From Eubacterium oxidoreducens (GTDB lineage: Bacteria > Bacillota > Clostridia > Lachnospirales > Lachnospiraceae): DNA of 64,000 bases. The position numbers and the translations under genes are program-made. Positions 51,366 through 59,873 of the stretch are shown piece by piece. The notes under the pieces were generated by a model. The model did not search any database, had not been told where the DNA came from, and saw only the letters and a list, made by a program, of their open reading frames with translations. How positions within the stretch are numbered: the stretch's first letter is position 1; the number at the start of each line of letters is the position of its first letter. The DNA is taken from NCBI RefSeq assembly GCF_900104415.1, contig NZ_FMXR01000004.1, forward strand, positions 248,001 through 312,000, read 5' to 3'.

Positions 51366-53375
51366 ATGATAGAAAAAACCGATTTCAAGCAGTTTTCCCT
51401 GGAAGATAGCGGGGAGTTAATACCGGGTGGATTTTTTATATTCAGCATGTCGGAAGATGAAAAGCTTATCTATTGTAATAAAAGGATGGCGCAGATCTTT
51501 GGCTGTGACAATCCACAAGATTTTATGGAATATATAGAATATTCTTTTCAAAATATTGTGCATCCGCAGGACTATAAGACAATCAAAGGGCAGATTGAAA
51601 AGCAAGTAGATGCGGATGAGGAGTTTCGAGAGAATCTAGAATATCGAATTGTACGAAAAGACGGTCAGATTCGAAGTGTTATGGCTAATAATAGGCTGAT
51701 GCTAGATGAGAAACATGGCAAAGTTTTGGCGGTGGTGATTCATGATGTTACAGAATGTCAAATGGCATGTAAGAAGGAAGTCAAGCTGCAAAGTGATGTG
51801 ATTAGGACTCTTACGAAACTTTTTTATGTATCCTATTATGTGAATTTACAGGAAGATACCTTTATTGAATTAGCTGCTCATAATAATCCGGTTGGAGAAG
51901 TGATAAGCAAGTGTGATAAGGCCAGTGCAGCGCTGCGTCTTTCCTGTGAGACAAATATATTGTCAAAATATCGGGAGGAAATGCTGGAATTTACGAATCT
52001 TGACACACTTGAGGAACGAATGAAAAATCATGTATTTATAACACATGATTTTGAAGGCATATGTGCAGGATGGCTCAGAGGATATTTTATTGAAGGCAAA
52101 CGTGATGAAAATCAGAATCTGACACATGTGATCTGGACGATGAAAACGATTAATGAAGAAAAGGAAAAAGACTTCGAAACATCTAAGCAGTTAAAACTTG
52201 CATATAGTAAGGCGGAGGCCGCAAGTAACGCAAAGACTACGTTTTTGCTAAATATGTCACATGATATTCGCACACCGATTAATGCAATTATCGGATATGC
52301 GAATCTTCTAGAGAGCCATAAGGCTGATGCGGCGCTCCAAAAAAGGTATATTGATAATATTCAGGAATCGGGCAATACCCTGCTTAAGCTGATTGATAAT
52401 GTGCTTCAGATGGCGAAGATTGAAACCGGTCATATCCATCTTTATGAGGAACCGGCCAATATTCTTGAGGTTGGAAAACGAATTGGCATTATATTTGCCC
52501 AGGAATATAAAAAGAAAAATCTGAGAATCGTACGCGATATCAAACCGGTACATCCAAATGTATATATGGATGTAAGTAAGATTGAGCAAATTATATTAAA
52601 TATCCTAAGTAATGCAATCAAATACACGCAAAATGGTGGAACCATCATGCTTAGCGTGAATGAGTGGAACTGCGAAAAACCGGGATACAGCTACTACAAG
52701 ACGGTGTTTCGGGACAATGGGATTGGAATGTCTAAAGATTTCCAGTCTAGATTGTTTGATACATTTACGAGAGAATGCAGCGTTCACGATAATGGAATTC
52801 CGGGGACGGGACTTGGAATTGGAATTACAAAGAAGCTGGTGGAACTGATGAACGGAACTGTTTATGTGGAAAGTGACGAAGGTAAAGGCACAAGAGTAGA
52901 GGTAATTCTACCGCTTCGAAGAGTTGAGCCGGAAGAGATTATAAAGATGCAGGAAACCAAAAAAGAGGCGATTAATCCGACCATCTTGCAGGGCAAACAG
53001 ATTCTGGTGGCAGAAGATAATGAACTGAATCGAGAGATTGTAGCAGAAATCTTAAAAGATGCGGGCATGAAAGTTGATGCTGTGGAAGATGGCGTAGAAT
53101 GTCTAGCACGCCTCGAAAAACAACCGCCGGGTTATTATGATATGATTTTGATGGATATTCAGATGCCGAATATGGATGGATACAAGACAACGCAGCGAAT
53201 TCGTATGTTGCGTAATAAAGTTCGTGCTCAGATTCCGATTGTGGCAGTTACGGCCAATGTATTTGGCGAAGAAAATCTGACCGCTCAGAAAATGGGGATG
53301 AATGGATTCGCAATTAAACCAATTGATAAGCAGGCCTTGTTTACAAGTATGATTAATGCCTTGCCAAAGGCTTGA
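51366..53375 (+). CDS. PAS-containing soluble hybrid histidine kinase
   Basis: The 669-residue protein has a PAS domain (about 20-140, IFSMSEDEKLIYCNKRMAQI) and a second sensor-like region (about 145-275). HisKA has His299 in NMSHDIRTPINAII. The HATPase domain has NILSNAIKYTQNGG, DNGIGM and GTGLGIGITKKL. A receiver has Asp597 in LMDIQMPNMDGYKT. No membrane helix is seen, so it senses inside the cell. It follows the HTH-kinase gene by 17 nt; the two likely form a regulatory pair with phosphate exchange between their receivers. Confidence 0.9.
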   Translation: MIEKTDFKQFSLEDSGELIPGGFFIFSMSEDEKLIYCNKRMAQIFGCDNPQDFMEYIEYSFQNIVHPQDYKTIKGQIEKQVDADEEFRENLEYRIVRKDGQIRSVMANNRLMLDEKHGKVLAVVIHDVTECQMACKKEVKLQSDVIRTLTKLFYVSYYVNLQEDTFIELAAHNNPVGEVISKCDKASAALRLSCETNILSKYREEMLEFTNLDTLEERMKNHVFITHDFEGICAGWLRGYFIEGKRDENQNLTHVIWTMKTINEEKEKDFETSKQLKLAYSKAEAASNAKTTFLLNMSHDIRTPINAIIGYANLLESHKADAALQKRYIDNIQESGNTLLKLIDNVLQMAKIETGHIHLYEEPANILEVGKRIGIIFAQEYKKKNLRIVRDIKPVHPNVYMDVSKIEQIILNILSNAIKYTQNGGTIMLSVNEWNCEKPGYSYYKTVFRDNGIGMSKDFQSRLFDTFTRECSVHDNGIPGTGLGIGITKKLVELMNGTVYVESDEGKGTRVEVILPLRRVEPEEIIKMQETKKEAINPTILQGKQILVAEDNELNREIVAEILKDAGMKVDAVEDGVECLARLEKQPPGYYDMILMDIQMPNMDGYKTTQRIRMLRNKVRAQIPIVAVTANVFGEENLTAQKMGMNGFAIKPIDKQALFTSMINALPKA

Positions 53376-53399
53376 CATTAAAAGGTCAGATGCTATAAT
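53372..53399 (+). promoter_or_regulatory. Consensus promoter of the queuosine operon
   Basis: TTGACA (53372-53377) and TATAAT (53394-53399) match consensus exactly with 16 nt between. The -35 element overlaps the stop codon of the upstream kinase gene. Confidence 0.8.
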
Positions 53400-53413
53400 A
53401 CCAATGTGCCAAG

Positions 53414-53463
53414 TGGCATCGACAGTTCGTTTGTACCATCCTGTCGTTAAATAAAACCAGGAC
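53414..53463 (+). ncRNA. preQ1-I riboswitch aptamer
   Basis: The stem CGACAG (53420-53425)/CTGTCG (53441-53446) encloses a C- and U-rich loop (TTCGTTTGTACCATC). It is followed by the A-rich tail TTAAATAAAACCAGGA, which is the family's conserved tail that folds back as a pseudoknot with the loop. The aptamer lies 14 nt after the -10 element and is followed by a terminator and then queuosine genes. It should bind preQ1 and favour termination. Confidence 0.85.
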
Positions 53464-53491
53464 TATCAATGAATCAGGATATTCATAATAG

Positions 53492-53524
53492 GTCTTGTGG
53501 TACTATGCCACAAGACTTTTTTTG
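53492..53524 (+). terminator. Riboswitch-controlled terminator
   Basis: GTCTTGTGG (53492-53500) pairs perfectly with CCACAAGAC (53508-53516), followed by seven T. It lies between the preQ1 aptamer and queD, as expected for a transcriptional OFF switch. Confidence 0.9.
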
Positions 53525-53563
53525 TTATTACGAATCGCGTAAGCTGTATGAGGAAGGATAACG

Positions 53564-53986
53564 ATGTACTTTTTAAAAACAGAGCAAAGCTTTGATGCGG
53601 CACATTTTTTAAGTGGATATGATGGAAAGTGCAAGAATCTGCACGGTCATCGATGGAGAGTAGTAGCGCAAATCTCAGGAGAATGTCTTAATGATGACAC
53701 GCAGACACGCGGAATGCTGGTGGATTTTGGAGAACTTAAATCAGAACTTAAAAAACTGTGTGATGATTTTGATCATAGTTTTATTTATGAAAAGGGTTCT
53801 TTGAAGGAAAAAACGGTAGTAGCACTTCGAGAAGAAGATTTTCGAATGGTGGAAGTTGATTTTCGTCCGACGGCAGAATGTTTTGCGAAATACTTTTTTG
53901 ACAAGATGAAAGAAAGAGGATATGCGCCGCATCGCATAGAAGTATATGAGACGGTCAACAATTGTGCGGCCTATGAAGAATCATGA
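53564..53986 (+). CDS. queD: 6-carboxytetrahydropterin synthase QueD
   Basis: The 140-residue protein has the zinc histidines and catalytic cysteine of the QueD/PTPS family: FDAAHFLSGYDGKCKNLHGH (His14, Cys23, His27 and His29) and later LKKLCDDFDHSFIYEKGS. It converts dihydroneopterin triphosphate to 6-carboxytetrahydropterin, the second step of preQ0 synthesis. It is the first gene after the preQ1 riboswitch and overlaps queE by 4 nt. Confidence 0.94.
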   Translation: MYFLKTEQSFDAAHFLSGYDGKCKNLHGHRWRVVAQISGECLNDDTQTRGMLVDFGELKSELKKLCDDFDHSFIYEKGSLKEKTVVALREEDFRMVEVDFRPTAECFAKYFFDKMKERGYAPHRIEVYETVNNCAAYEES

Positions 53987-54639
53987 AGGTTGTAGAGAGA
54001 TTTACCAGTATTAATGGAGAAGGACAACGAGCCGGTGAATTGGCGATGTTTGTCCGATTTAAAGGGTGCAATTTGAGCTGTAGTTATTGTGATACGATGT
54101 GGGCAAACGAAGATGGGTGCCCGTATACAGACAAGTCGCCTGCAGAGCTATATAAAGAAATTATAGATTCTGGGGTGAGGAATGTCACTTTAACAGGTGG
54201 AGAACCGCTGCTTCAAAAGGAAATGCCGCAGTTGTTGGCACTTTTGTCTGAAAATGAGAATATCCGTGTGGAGGTTGAGACGAATGGTTCGATTGATTTG
54301 TCCGCTTTTAGCGGTGCGAATCGACCATCCTTTACTATGGATTACAAATTACCATCAAGCGGTTGTGAAAGTAAGATGCTGTTATCGAACTTTCAGATGT
54401 TGCAGCTAGAAGATACGGTAAAATTTGTTGTCGGCAGCCGGGAAGATTTGGACAAGGCGCGCAGAATAATTGAGCAATACCACTTAACAACAAAGTGTAA
54501 AGTCTATTTAAGTCCGGTCTTTGGAAAGATAGAGCCGGCTTTGATTGTTCAATTTATGATTGCGCATCATATGAATGATGTAAGAATGCAGATTCAGATG
54601 CATAAAGTGATTTGGGATCCGAATGAAAGAGGTGTGTAA
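53983..54639 (+). CDS. queE: 7-carboxy-7-deazaguanine synthase QueE
   Basis: The 218-residue radical SAM enzyme has CNLSCSYCD (Cys29, Cys33, Cys36) for its [4Fe-4S] cluster and [18 protein letters not shown] at its N-terminus, plus [12 protein letters not shown]. It rearranges 6-carboxytetrahydropterin to 7-carboxy-7-deazaguanine. It overlaps queD at its start. Confidence 0.94.
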   Translation: MKVVERFTSINGEGQRAGELAMFVRFKGCNLSCSYCDTMWANEDGCPYTDKSPAELYKEIIDSGVRNVTLTGGEPLLQKEMPQLLALLSENENIRVEVETNGSIDLSAFSGANRPSFTMDYKLPSSGCESKMLLSNFQMLQLEDTVKFVVGSREDLDKARRIIEQYHLTTKCKVYLSPVFGKIEPALIVQFMIAHHMNDVRMQIQMHKVIWDPNERGV

Positions 54640-54640
54640 C

Positions 54641-55207
54641 GTGATTGATACGAAGGCAATCGAAGAACATATTAAAGGAATATTAATTGCACTAGGAGAA
54701 GATCCGAATCGCGAGGGTCTTAGGGAGACACCACAGCGTGTTGCAAAGATGTATGAGGAAGTCTTTGCGGGAATGAATTATACCAATCATGAGATTGCTA
54801 AGATGTTTGATAAGACATTTGAAGACGATTTTGAGACAGAGGATAGTCGCGTTGTGGTCATGAAGGATATTGATCTTTTCTCATACTGTGAACATCATAT
54901 GGCGCTTATGTATGACATGAAAGCGACCGTTGCTTATATTCCAAAGGGTAAGGTGATTGGTTTGTCCAAGATTGCAAGAATCTGTGACATGGTAGGACGA
55001 AGACTGCAGTTGCAGGAAAGAATCGGTCGAGATATTGCGGATATTATGACAGAAGCGACCGGCAGCGAAGATGTTGCGGTATGTATTGAAGGGTGTCACA
55101 GTTGTGTTTCGGCTCGTGGAATTAAGAAAAATAATGCGAAGACATTTACAGCAGAACTTCGCGGAGCATTCAAAAACGATTCTTCTTTGCAACTATATTT
55201 AAAGTAG
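54641..55207 (+). CDS. folE: GTP cyclohydrolase I FolE
   Basis: The product has about 188 residues from GTG 54641, with AAGAGGTG upstream; an ATG at 54623 overlapping queE is the alternative. [31 protein letters not shown] and [13 protein letters not shown] carry the zinc and active-site residues. It makes dihydroneopterin triphosphate from GTP. Its place between queE and queC ties it to queuosine, though it could also feed folate synthesis. Confidence 0.94.
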   Translation: MIDTKAIEEHIKGILIALGEDPNREGLRETPQRVAKMYEEVFAGMNYTNHEIAKMFDKTFEDDFETEDSRVVVMKDIDLFSYCEHHMALMYDMKATVAYIPKGKVIGLSKIARICDMVGRRLQLQERIGRDIADIMTEATGSEDVAVCIEGCHSCVSARGIKKNNAKTFTAELRGAFKNDSSLQLYLK

Positions 55208-55223
55208 TAGAAAGGCAAGCTGT

Positions 55224-55910
55224 ATGAAAGCAATGGTATTATTCAGTGGCGGAGTGGATTCGACCACGGCACTTGGAATGGCAGTAGACAAATATGGCGC
55301 AGACAACGTAATTGCGCTGTCAATGTCTTATGGGCAAAAACATGATAAAGAGATTCAAAGTTCTATTGCGGTAGCGAATCACTATGGAGTCGAACATTTA
55401 TTTTTAGATTTATCTAAGATTTTTCAGTATTCAGATTGCTCGCTTCTTAAGCATTCCACGCAGGAGGTTCCAAAGGAAAGTTATGACGAGCAGATAGAAG
55501 AAACGAATGGAAATCAACCGGTAAGTACATATGTTCCGTTTCGAAATGGCTTGTTTTTATCAACTGCCGCAAGTATAGCCTTAAGCAAAGAGTGCGGTGT
55601 GATTTATTATGGTGTACATGCAGATGATGCAGCGGGATTTGCATATCCGGATTGTTCCGACGTATTTAACAATGCAATGAAAGAAGCAATCTGGGAGGGA
55701 AGCGGGCATCAGGTTAAGATTGAGGCGCCGTTTGTAAATGCGTCGAAAGCGCAGGTCGTGAAGAAAGGATTAGAACTTAAGGTTCCGTATGAACTGACCT
55801 GGTCTTGCTATGAAGGCGGTGATGTGCCTTGCGGAAAATGCGGGACATGCATTGATAGAGCGGCCGCATTTGCAGCCAATCATGTAAAAGACCCAGCGTT
55901 GAAAGGATAA
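55224..55910 (+). CDS. queC: 7-cyano-7-deazaguanine synthase QueC
   Basis: The 228-residue ATP-dependent enzyme has a PP-loop (LFSGGVDSTTALGMAV) and zinc cysteines (SCYEGGDVPCGKCGTCIDRA). It converts 7-carboxy-7-deazaguanine to preQ0. It is followed 3 nt later by queF. Confidence 0.94.
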   Translation: MKAMVLFSGGVDSTTALGMAVDKYGADNVIALSMSYGQKHDKEIQSSIAVANHYGVEHLFLDLSKIFQYSDCSLLKHSTQEVPKESYDEQIEETNGNQPVSTYVPFRNGLFLSTAASIALSKECGVIYYGVHADDAAGFAYPDCSDVFNNAMKEAIWEGSGHQVKIEAPFVNASKAQVVKKGLELKVPYELTWSCYEGGDVPCGKCGTCIDRAAAFAANHVKDPALKG

Positions 55911-55913
55911 ATT

Positions 55914-56393
55914 ATGAGAGAAAATGAACATTTAACCAAACTTGGAAGTAAGACAAAATATTCTATGGACTATGATCCGGACGTGCTTGAATGCTTTGAG
56001 AATAAACATCCGGGAAATGATTATTTTGTAAAATTTAATTGTCCGGAATTTACCTCGTTATGCCCGATCACGGGACAGCCGGATTTTGGAACGGTCTATA
56101 TTTCTTATGTGCCGTCAGAGAAAATGGTGGAGAGTAAATCTTTAAAATTGTATCTTTTTTCCTTTCGAAATCATGGAGATTTTCATGAAGATTGCATGAA
56201 TATCATTATGAAAGATTTGATTAAATTGATGGATCCTAAATACATTGAGGTATGGGGAAAGTTTCTGCCAAGGGGAGGTCTTTCGATTGATCCTTATTGC
56301 AACTATGGAAAACCGGGAACAAAATGGGAGCAGGTTGCATGGGAAAGACTGACCCATCATGATATGAATCCGGAGAGAGTGGACAATCGATAA
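55914..56393 (+). CDS. queF: NADPH-dependent 7-cyano-7-deazaguanine reductase QueF
   Basis: The 159-residue single-domain QueF has the nucleophilic Cys50 in [12 protein letters not shown] and the substrate motif [20 protein letters not shown]. It reduces the nitrile of preQ0 to preQ1, which also is the ligand of the riboswitch ahead of the operon. With queD, queE, folE and queC the pathway to preQ1 is complete. Confidence 0.94.
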   Translation: MRENEHLTKLGSKTKYSMDYDPDVLECFENKHPGNDYFVKFNCPEFTSLCPITGQPDFGTVYISYVPSEKMVESKSLKLYLFSFRNHGDFHEDCMNIIMKDLIKLMDPKYIEVWGKFLPRGGLSIDPYCNYGKPGTKWEQVAWERLTHHDMNPERVDNR

Positions 56394-56394
56394 G

Positions 56395-57405
56395 ATGATG
56401 AGAGTAAGACCGGGCTATATGTCTTCGTTTCGATGCCTTGCAGATCGGTGCACAGACAGCTGCTGCATTGGTTGGGAAATCGATATTGATGAGGAGACAT
56501 TGGCATATTACGAATCAATGTCCGGAGCAATCGGGAATAAGCTTCGGGAAAATATTGAAAAACAAAAGGACAGCGCATATTTTAAATTGACCAAAAAGGA
56601 GCGTTGTCCTTTTTTGAATGCGCAAAATTTATGTGAAATCATCTTAGAATTGGGCGAAGATCACATTTGCCAAATCTGCACAGATCATCCGCGTTATTAT
56701 GATTGGATGGCAAGCCGCATGGAAGAGGGAATAGGACTCGCATGCGAGGAAGCTGCGCGACTGATCTTGGATTCGCCGATGGCGCTTGAGAGCGAAGGGG
56801 AGGAAGAGAAAGAAGGAAGCAAACAAGAGCTGCTTCGTGAGCGGTATCTGCTTGCTGTGCGTGATGAGATTCTAGAGAGGATTTCTAAAGCAACGGATTA
56901 TAAAGAACTTGAGCAAAAGTTGGTGCAGGAAGTTTCGAAGATGCAGATTGCGTATAAAAGCTGGTGTGAAAAGCATGAACTTGCATATGAAGGACCGGCT
57001 AAAGCAAGCATCCTATTACGTTCCTATAAGGAATTAATAAAAAGATATAAAGAACTAGAAATTAATCAGCCAAAATGGAGGAAGTTATTAGAGGAAATGG
57101 AGGAAGACCCAAAACTTTTCCGCGATATCCTATACGAGAAAAACGAAAACGTGCAAAGCGGGTACAGGCATTTGCTCTATTACTTCGTCTATCGATATTT
57201 TATGCAGGCAAGATATGATGATGATTTGGTAGGGAAGCTTCGCTTGGCGCTTTACAGTATCAGGATGATGGAAGCGCAAGATGCGTATATAGTATCCCAA
57301 AAAGGACGCCTTACGAAATGGGAGCGCATCTGTAATTACAAGCTCTATTCGCAGGAAATCGAATACTGTGAGGACAATGTTATAGCCATTGCAGATATGC
57401 TATAA
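56395..57405 (+). CDS. FliB-like (flagellin lysine-N-methylase family) cysteine-rich protein
   Basis: The 336-residue protein has a Cys-rich N-terminal part, RCLADRCTDSCCIGWEIDID (near residue 15) and RCPFLNAQNLCEIILELG plus HICQICTDHPRYYD. These match the family annotated as flagellin lysine-N-methylase or CxxCxxCC Fe-S proteins. The rest is helical and highly charged. The FliB role is known in Salmonella; whether this protein methylates flagellin is not shown here. It follows queF by 1 nt, so is likely part of the same operon. Confidence 0.7.
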   Translation: MMRVRPGYMSSFRCLADRCTDSCCIGWEIDIDEETLAYYESMSGAIGNKLRENIEKQKDSAYFKLTKKERCPFLNAQNLCEIILELGEDHICQICTDHPRYYDWMASRMEEGIGLACEEAARLILDSPMALESEGEEEKEGSKQELLRERYLLAVRDEILERISKATDYKELEQKLVQEVSKMQIAYKSWCEKHELAYEGPAKASILLRSYKELIKRYKELEINQPKWRKLLEEMEEDPKLFRDILYEKNENVQSGYRHLLYYFVYRYFMQARYDDDLVGKLRLALYSIRMMEAQDAYIVSQKGRLTKWERICNYKLYSQEIEYCEDNVIAIADML

Positions 57406-57436
57406 TGTGCGTAATAAACGGTGAGGAGAAATTCAG

Positions 57437-58384
57437 ATGAAAAAATACGCATTTGGGGTGGATATTGGAGGAACCACAGTGAAGATGGGATTGTTCTATA
57501 CAGATGGCAAGATTCTGGAAAAATGGGAGATTCCATCCAAAAAAAATGATGCAAATCTTACATTGCTCGATGATATTGCAGATGAAATCAGGCGTATGAT
57601 GCAACATTATAGGATTTTGGCAGAGGATATTGCGGGGATTGGAATGGGTATTCCAGGACCGGTTGGCTGGGATGGAACAGTCTATAAATGCATTAATCTC
57701 GGCTGGGATGTAATCAATGTTGAAAGGGAAATGAAAAACCGCTGCGGCCTTGATGTGAAGGTTGGTAACGATGCCAATGTTGCCGCTCTTGGTGAAATGT
57801 GGATGGGAGGCGCACAAGGATTTAGCAGTCTCGTCATGGTGACAGTGGGAACCGGTGTTGGCGCGGGTGTCATCATAGATGGCCACATAGTATCGGGGGC
57901 AAATGGCGCGGCCGGAGAGATTGGGCATATTACGGTATGTGAGGATGAGACGCGTGAGTGTGCGTGCGGAAAGTACGGGTGCTTAGAGCAGTATGCTTCA
58001 GCAAATGGGATTGTTAGTGTTTGCCAGGCGTATTTGCAGAAAAGTAAAGAGCCATCCGTTCTTAGAGCATATAAGCAGCTTACGGCTAAGAATATATTGG
58101 ATGCGGCTAAAGAGGGCGATGCGCTGGCTCTTAAGATGGTAGAGCAATTTGCAAGGACACTTGGCAAGGTGCTTGCAGAGGTGGCAACAGTAATTAACCC
58201 ACAAGTATTTGTCATAGGAGGCGGCGTTGCAAAGGCCGGGGAGATTGTGACAAACATGCTAAAAAAGCAGTTTATGGAATATTCTTTTCATGCGGCGAGA
58301 GATACAAAGTTTGCATTGGCGAAACTTGGAAATGATGCCGGAATCTATGGCGGTGTGAAACTGGTATTGGATTTGATGAGTTAA
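57437..58384 (+). CDS. glcK: ROK-family glucokinase
   Basis: The 315-residue protein begins FGVDIGGTTVKMGLF (ATP site). It contains VGNDANVAALGEMWMGGAQG and the sugar/zinc segment GEIGHITVCEDETRECACGK with YGCLEQYAS, giving the usual ROK CxCGxxGC pattern. It phosphorylates glucose or a related sugar with ATP. GAGGAG precedes ATG 57437. It starts 31 nt after the FliB-like gene. Confidence 0.9.
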   Translation: MKKYAFGVDIGGTTVKMGLFYTDGKILEKWEIPSKKNDANLTLLDDIADEIRRMMQHYRILAEDIAGIGMGIPGPVGWDGTVYKCINLGWDVINVEREMKNRCGLDVKVGNDANVAALGEMWMGGAQGFSSLVMVTVGTGVGAGVIIDGHIVSGANGAAGEIGHITVCEDETRECACGKYGCLEQYASANGIVSVCQAYLQKSKEPSVLRAYKQLTAKNILDAAKEGDALALKMVEQFARTLGKVLAEVATVINPQVFVIGGGVAKAGEIVTNMLKKQFMEYSFHAARDTKFALAKLGNDAGIYGGVKLVLDLMS

Positions 58385-58385
58385 A

Positions 58386-58423
58386 AAAGGTGGAGACCAT
58401 TTAAGGGGGCTCCACCTTTGACT
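58386..58423. terminator. Bidirectional terminator
   Basis: AAAGGTGGAG (58386-58395) pairs with CTCCACCTTT (58410-58419). It lies between the convergent glucokinase and permease genes. Confidence 0.85.
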
Positions 58424-58424
58424 T

Positions 58425-59765
58425 TTAACAAGGGAATATTGTAAGAATCAAAGCAACCACAATTGCGGTTATGGTGGTATTTAAAACAGTTGTAATAAAT
58501 ACATATTTGTAGGAATCTTTGATTTCTACCTCGGCAATGCCGGTTGCAATGATATAACCCGGATTGGTAGGTAAGGTATCTAAGGTCTGCGACGCAAATA
58601 CAGAAACACGATGTATAGCATTTAAGCTGACACCCATGTTTGTAAAGGTTTCGGACAAATAAGGCAGGGTTGCAGATAACCCGGCAGGGCCCGATCCGGA
58701 AGCACCGGTTAAAAGGGCGATTGCAAGCAAGACTTTGAAAAGAGCTGGTCCATGCATAGATAGTAAGGCATTGGTAAGAACCGGAAATGCCGGAGATGCA
58801 GCAACAACACCACCAATTGCACCAAGAAGACCAACTTGCAGTACCAGCATGGTTGTCTGACTTCCAACCGGTACCAATAATTCTTTCAGTCCCGCAAATT
58901 TTCCATAATACGGGAAAAAGAAGATCAAAGATAAAATGATGTTGAGCATCATAGATGGTAAAATATCCAGGCCAAGGCCGTTAAAGCAAATCAAGGTAAC
59001 GGCAATTGGAATAACTGCCAAAATCCAATGCGGTGTTTTCACATCGGTTGGACGACCTTCAAGCTGCTTTGGCGGAGTATATACAATACCGGCGGCGATT
59101 TGTTTTTTGGAAATGATATTCATCATAACGATATTTAATGCAAGAACAACACCGCCACCAATGAATCCCGGAATGGCAGCTGCCATAGGTGAAGTTCCAA
59201 GCATCTGTACAGCGATTACGTTCTGATCCGATGTGGTTCCAGGCATGGAACAAGCTGCGGTCGCAAGAGCACCGAGGACAACACCAGGTCCCATAGCTCT
59301 TGGAATCAGGGATTTCTCGAATAAGTCCATGGCAATTGGGAACAAAATGAACATTAATACAACCGGATTCATACCACTATATGCAAGTGTAGTTCCGATT
59401 ACATAAATGGTAATAATCGCGAGAATCGGTCGCATAATTACCGGCTCACCATCCGATGACTTTTTACGGGCACGAATGGTAAAGAGACTATACAGTGCAT
59501 TGGCGATGGAAAGTGCTGCTCCACTCTTGTTATAAAGAGCGGCAATTACACAGCCGCACATAACAGGGCCAAGCATTGCTGTTACATAATTACATGTACT
59601 TGGAAGCATGGTATCTGTAAAGGTTTCAAGCAGATTCATGCCATTAAATAATGCGATTAAAAGTCCGCATAGTGGTGCAAGAATAATTGTGGATATTCCT
59701 TTGTATGCACCATAGATTAGGATTGCTACACCGACAATAATGCCGATAATACCTAAAGCTGTCAT
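58425..59765 (-). CDS. GntP-type carboxylate permease
   Basis: The 446-residue membrane protein has about 12 helices. Motifs such as GMNPVVLMFILFPIAMDLFE, PGTTSDQNVIAVQMLGTSP and GASGSGPAGLSATLPYLSE fit the GntP/CitMHS-like ion transporter families that move gluconate or other organic acids. AAGGAGGAG precedes ATG 59765. It lies 108 nt downstream of a gene for a periplasmic-type binding protein linked to a two-component system on the same strand, so its expression may be controlled by that system. The substrate is unknown. Confidence 0.8.
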   Translation of the reverse strand: MTALGIIGIIVGVAILIYGAYKGISTIILAPLCGLLIALFNGMNLLETFTDTMLPSTCNYVTAMLGPVMCGCVIAALYNKSGAALSIANALYSLFTIRARKKSSDGEPVIMRPILAIITIYVIGTTLAYSGMNPVVLMFILFPIAMDLFEKSLIPRAMGPGVVLGALATAACSMPGTTSDQNVIAVQMLGTSPMAAAIPGFIGGGVVLALNIVMMNIISKKQIAAGIVYTPPKQLEGRPTDVKTPHWILAVIPIAVTLICFNGLGLDILPSMMLNIILSLIFFFPYYGKFAGLKELLVPVGSQTTMLVLQVGLLGAIGGVVAASPAFPVLTNALLSMHGPALFKVLLAIALLTGASGSGPAGLSATLPYLSETFTNMGVSLNAIHRVSVFASQTLDTLPTNPGYIIATGIAEVEIKDSYKYVFITTVLNTTITAIVVALILTIFPC

Positions 59766-59873
59766 AGTTTTTCTCCTCCTTAAAGAAATTGTATGAATTC
59801 CCTACGAGAAAACTATAAAGCATAGGAATGAAACACGAGTGGAAAGAATGTGGAAAGAATGTGGAATGTGAAA

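Noticed and set aside
53414-53524. preQ1-II or preQ1-III riboswitch class
   Set aside because: The single short stem followed by the A-rich AAATAAAACCAGG tail fits preQ1-I; the larger multi-stem layouts of the other classes are not seen.
57682-58257. 191-residue open frame on the minus strand
   Set aside because: It is antisense to the glucokinase gene, rich in Ser/Thr/Pro as expected from a shadow frame, and shows no family motifs.
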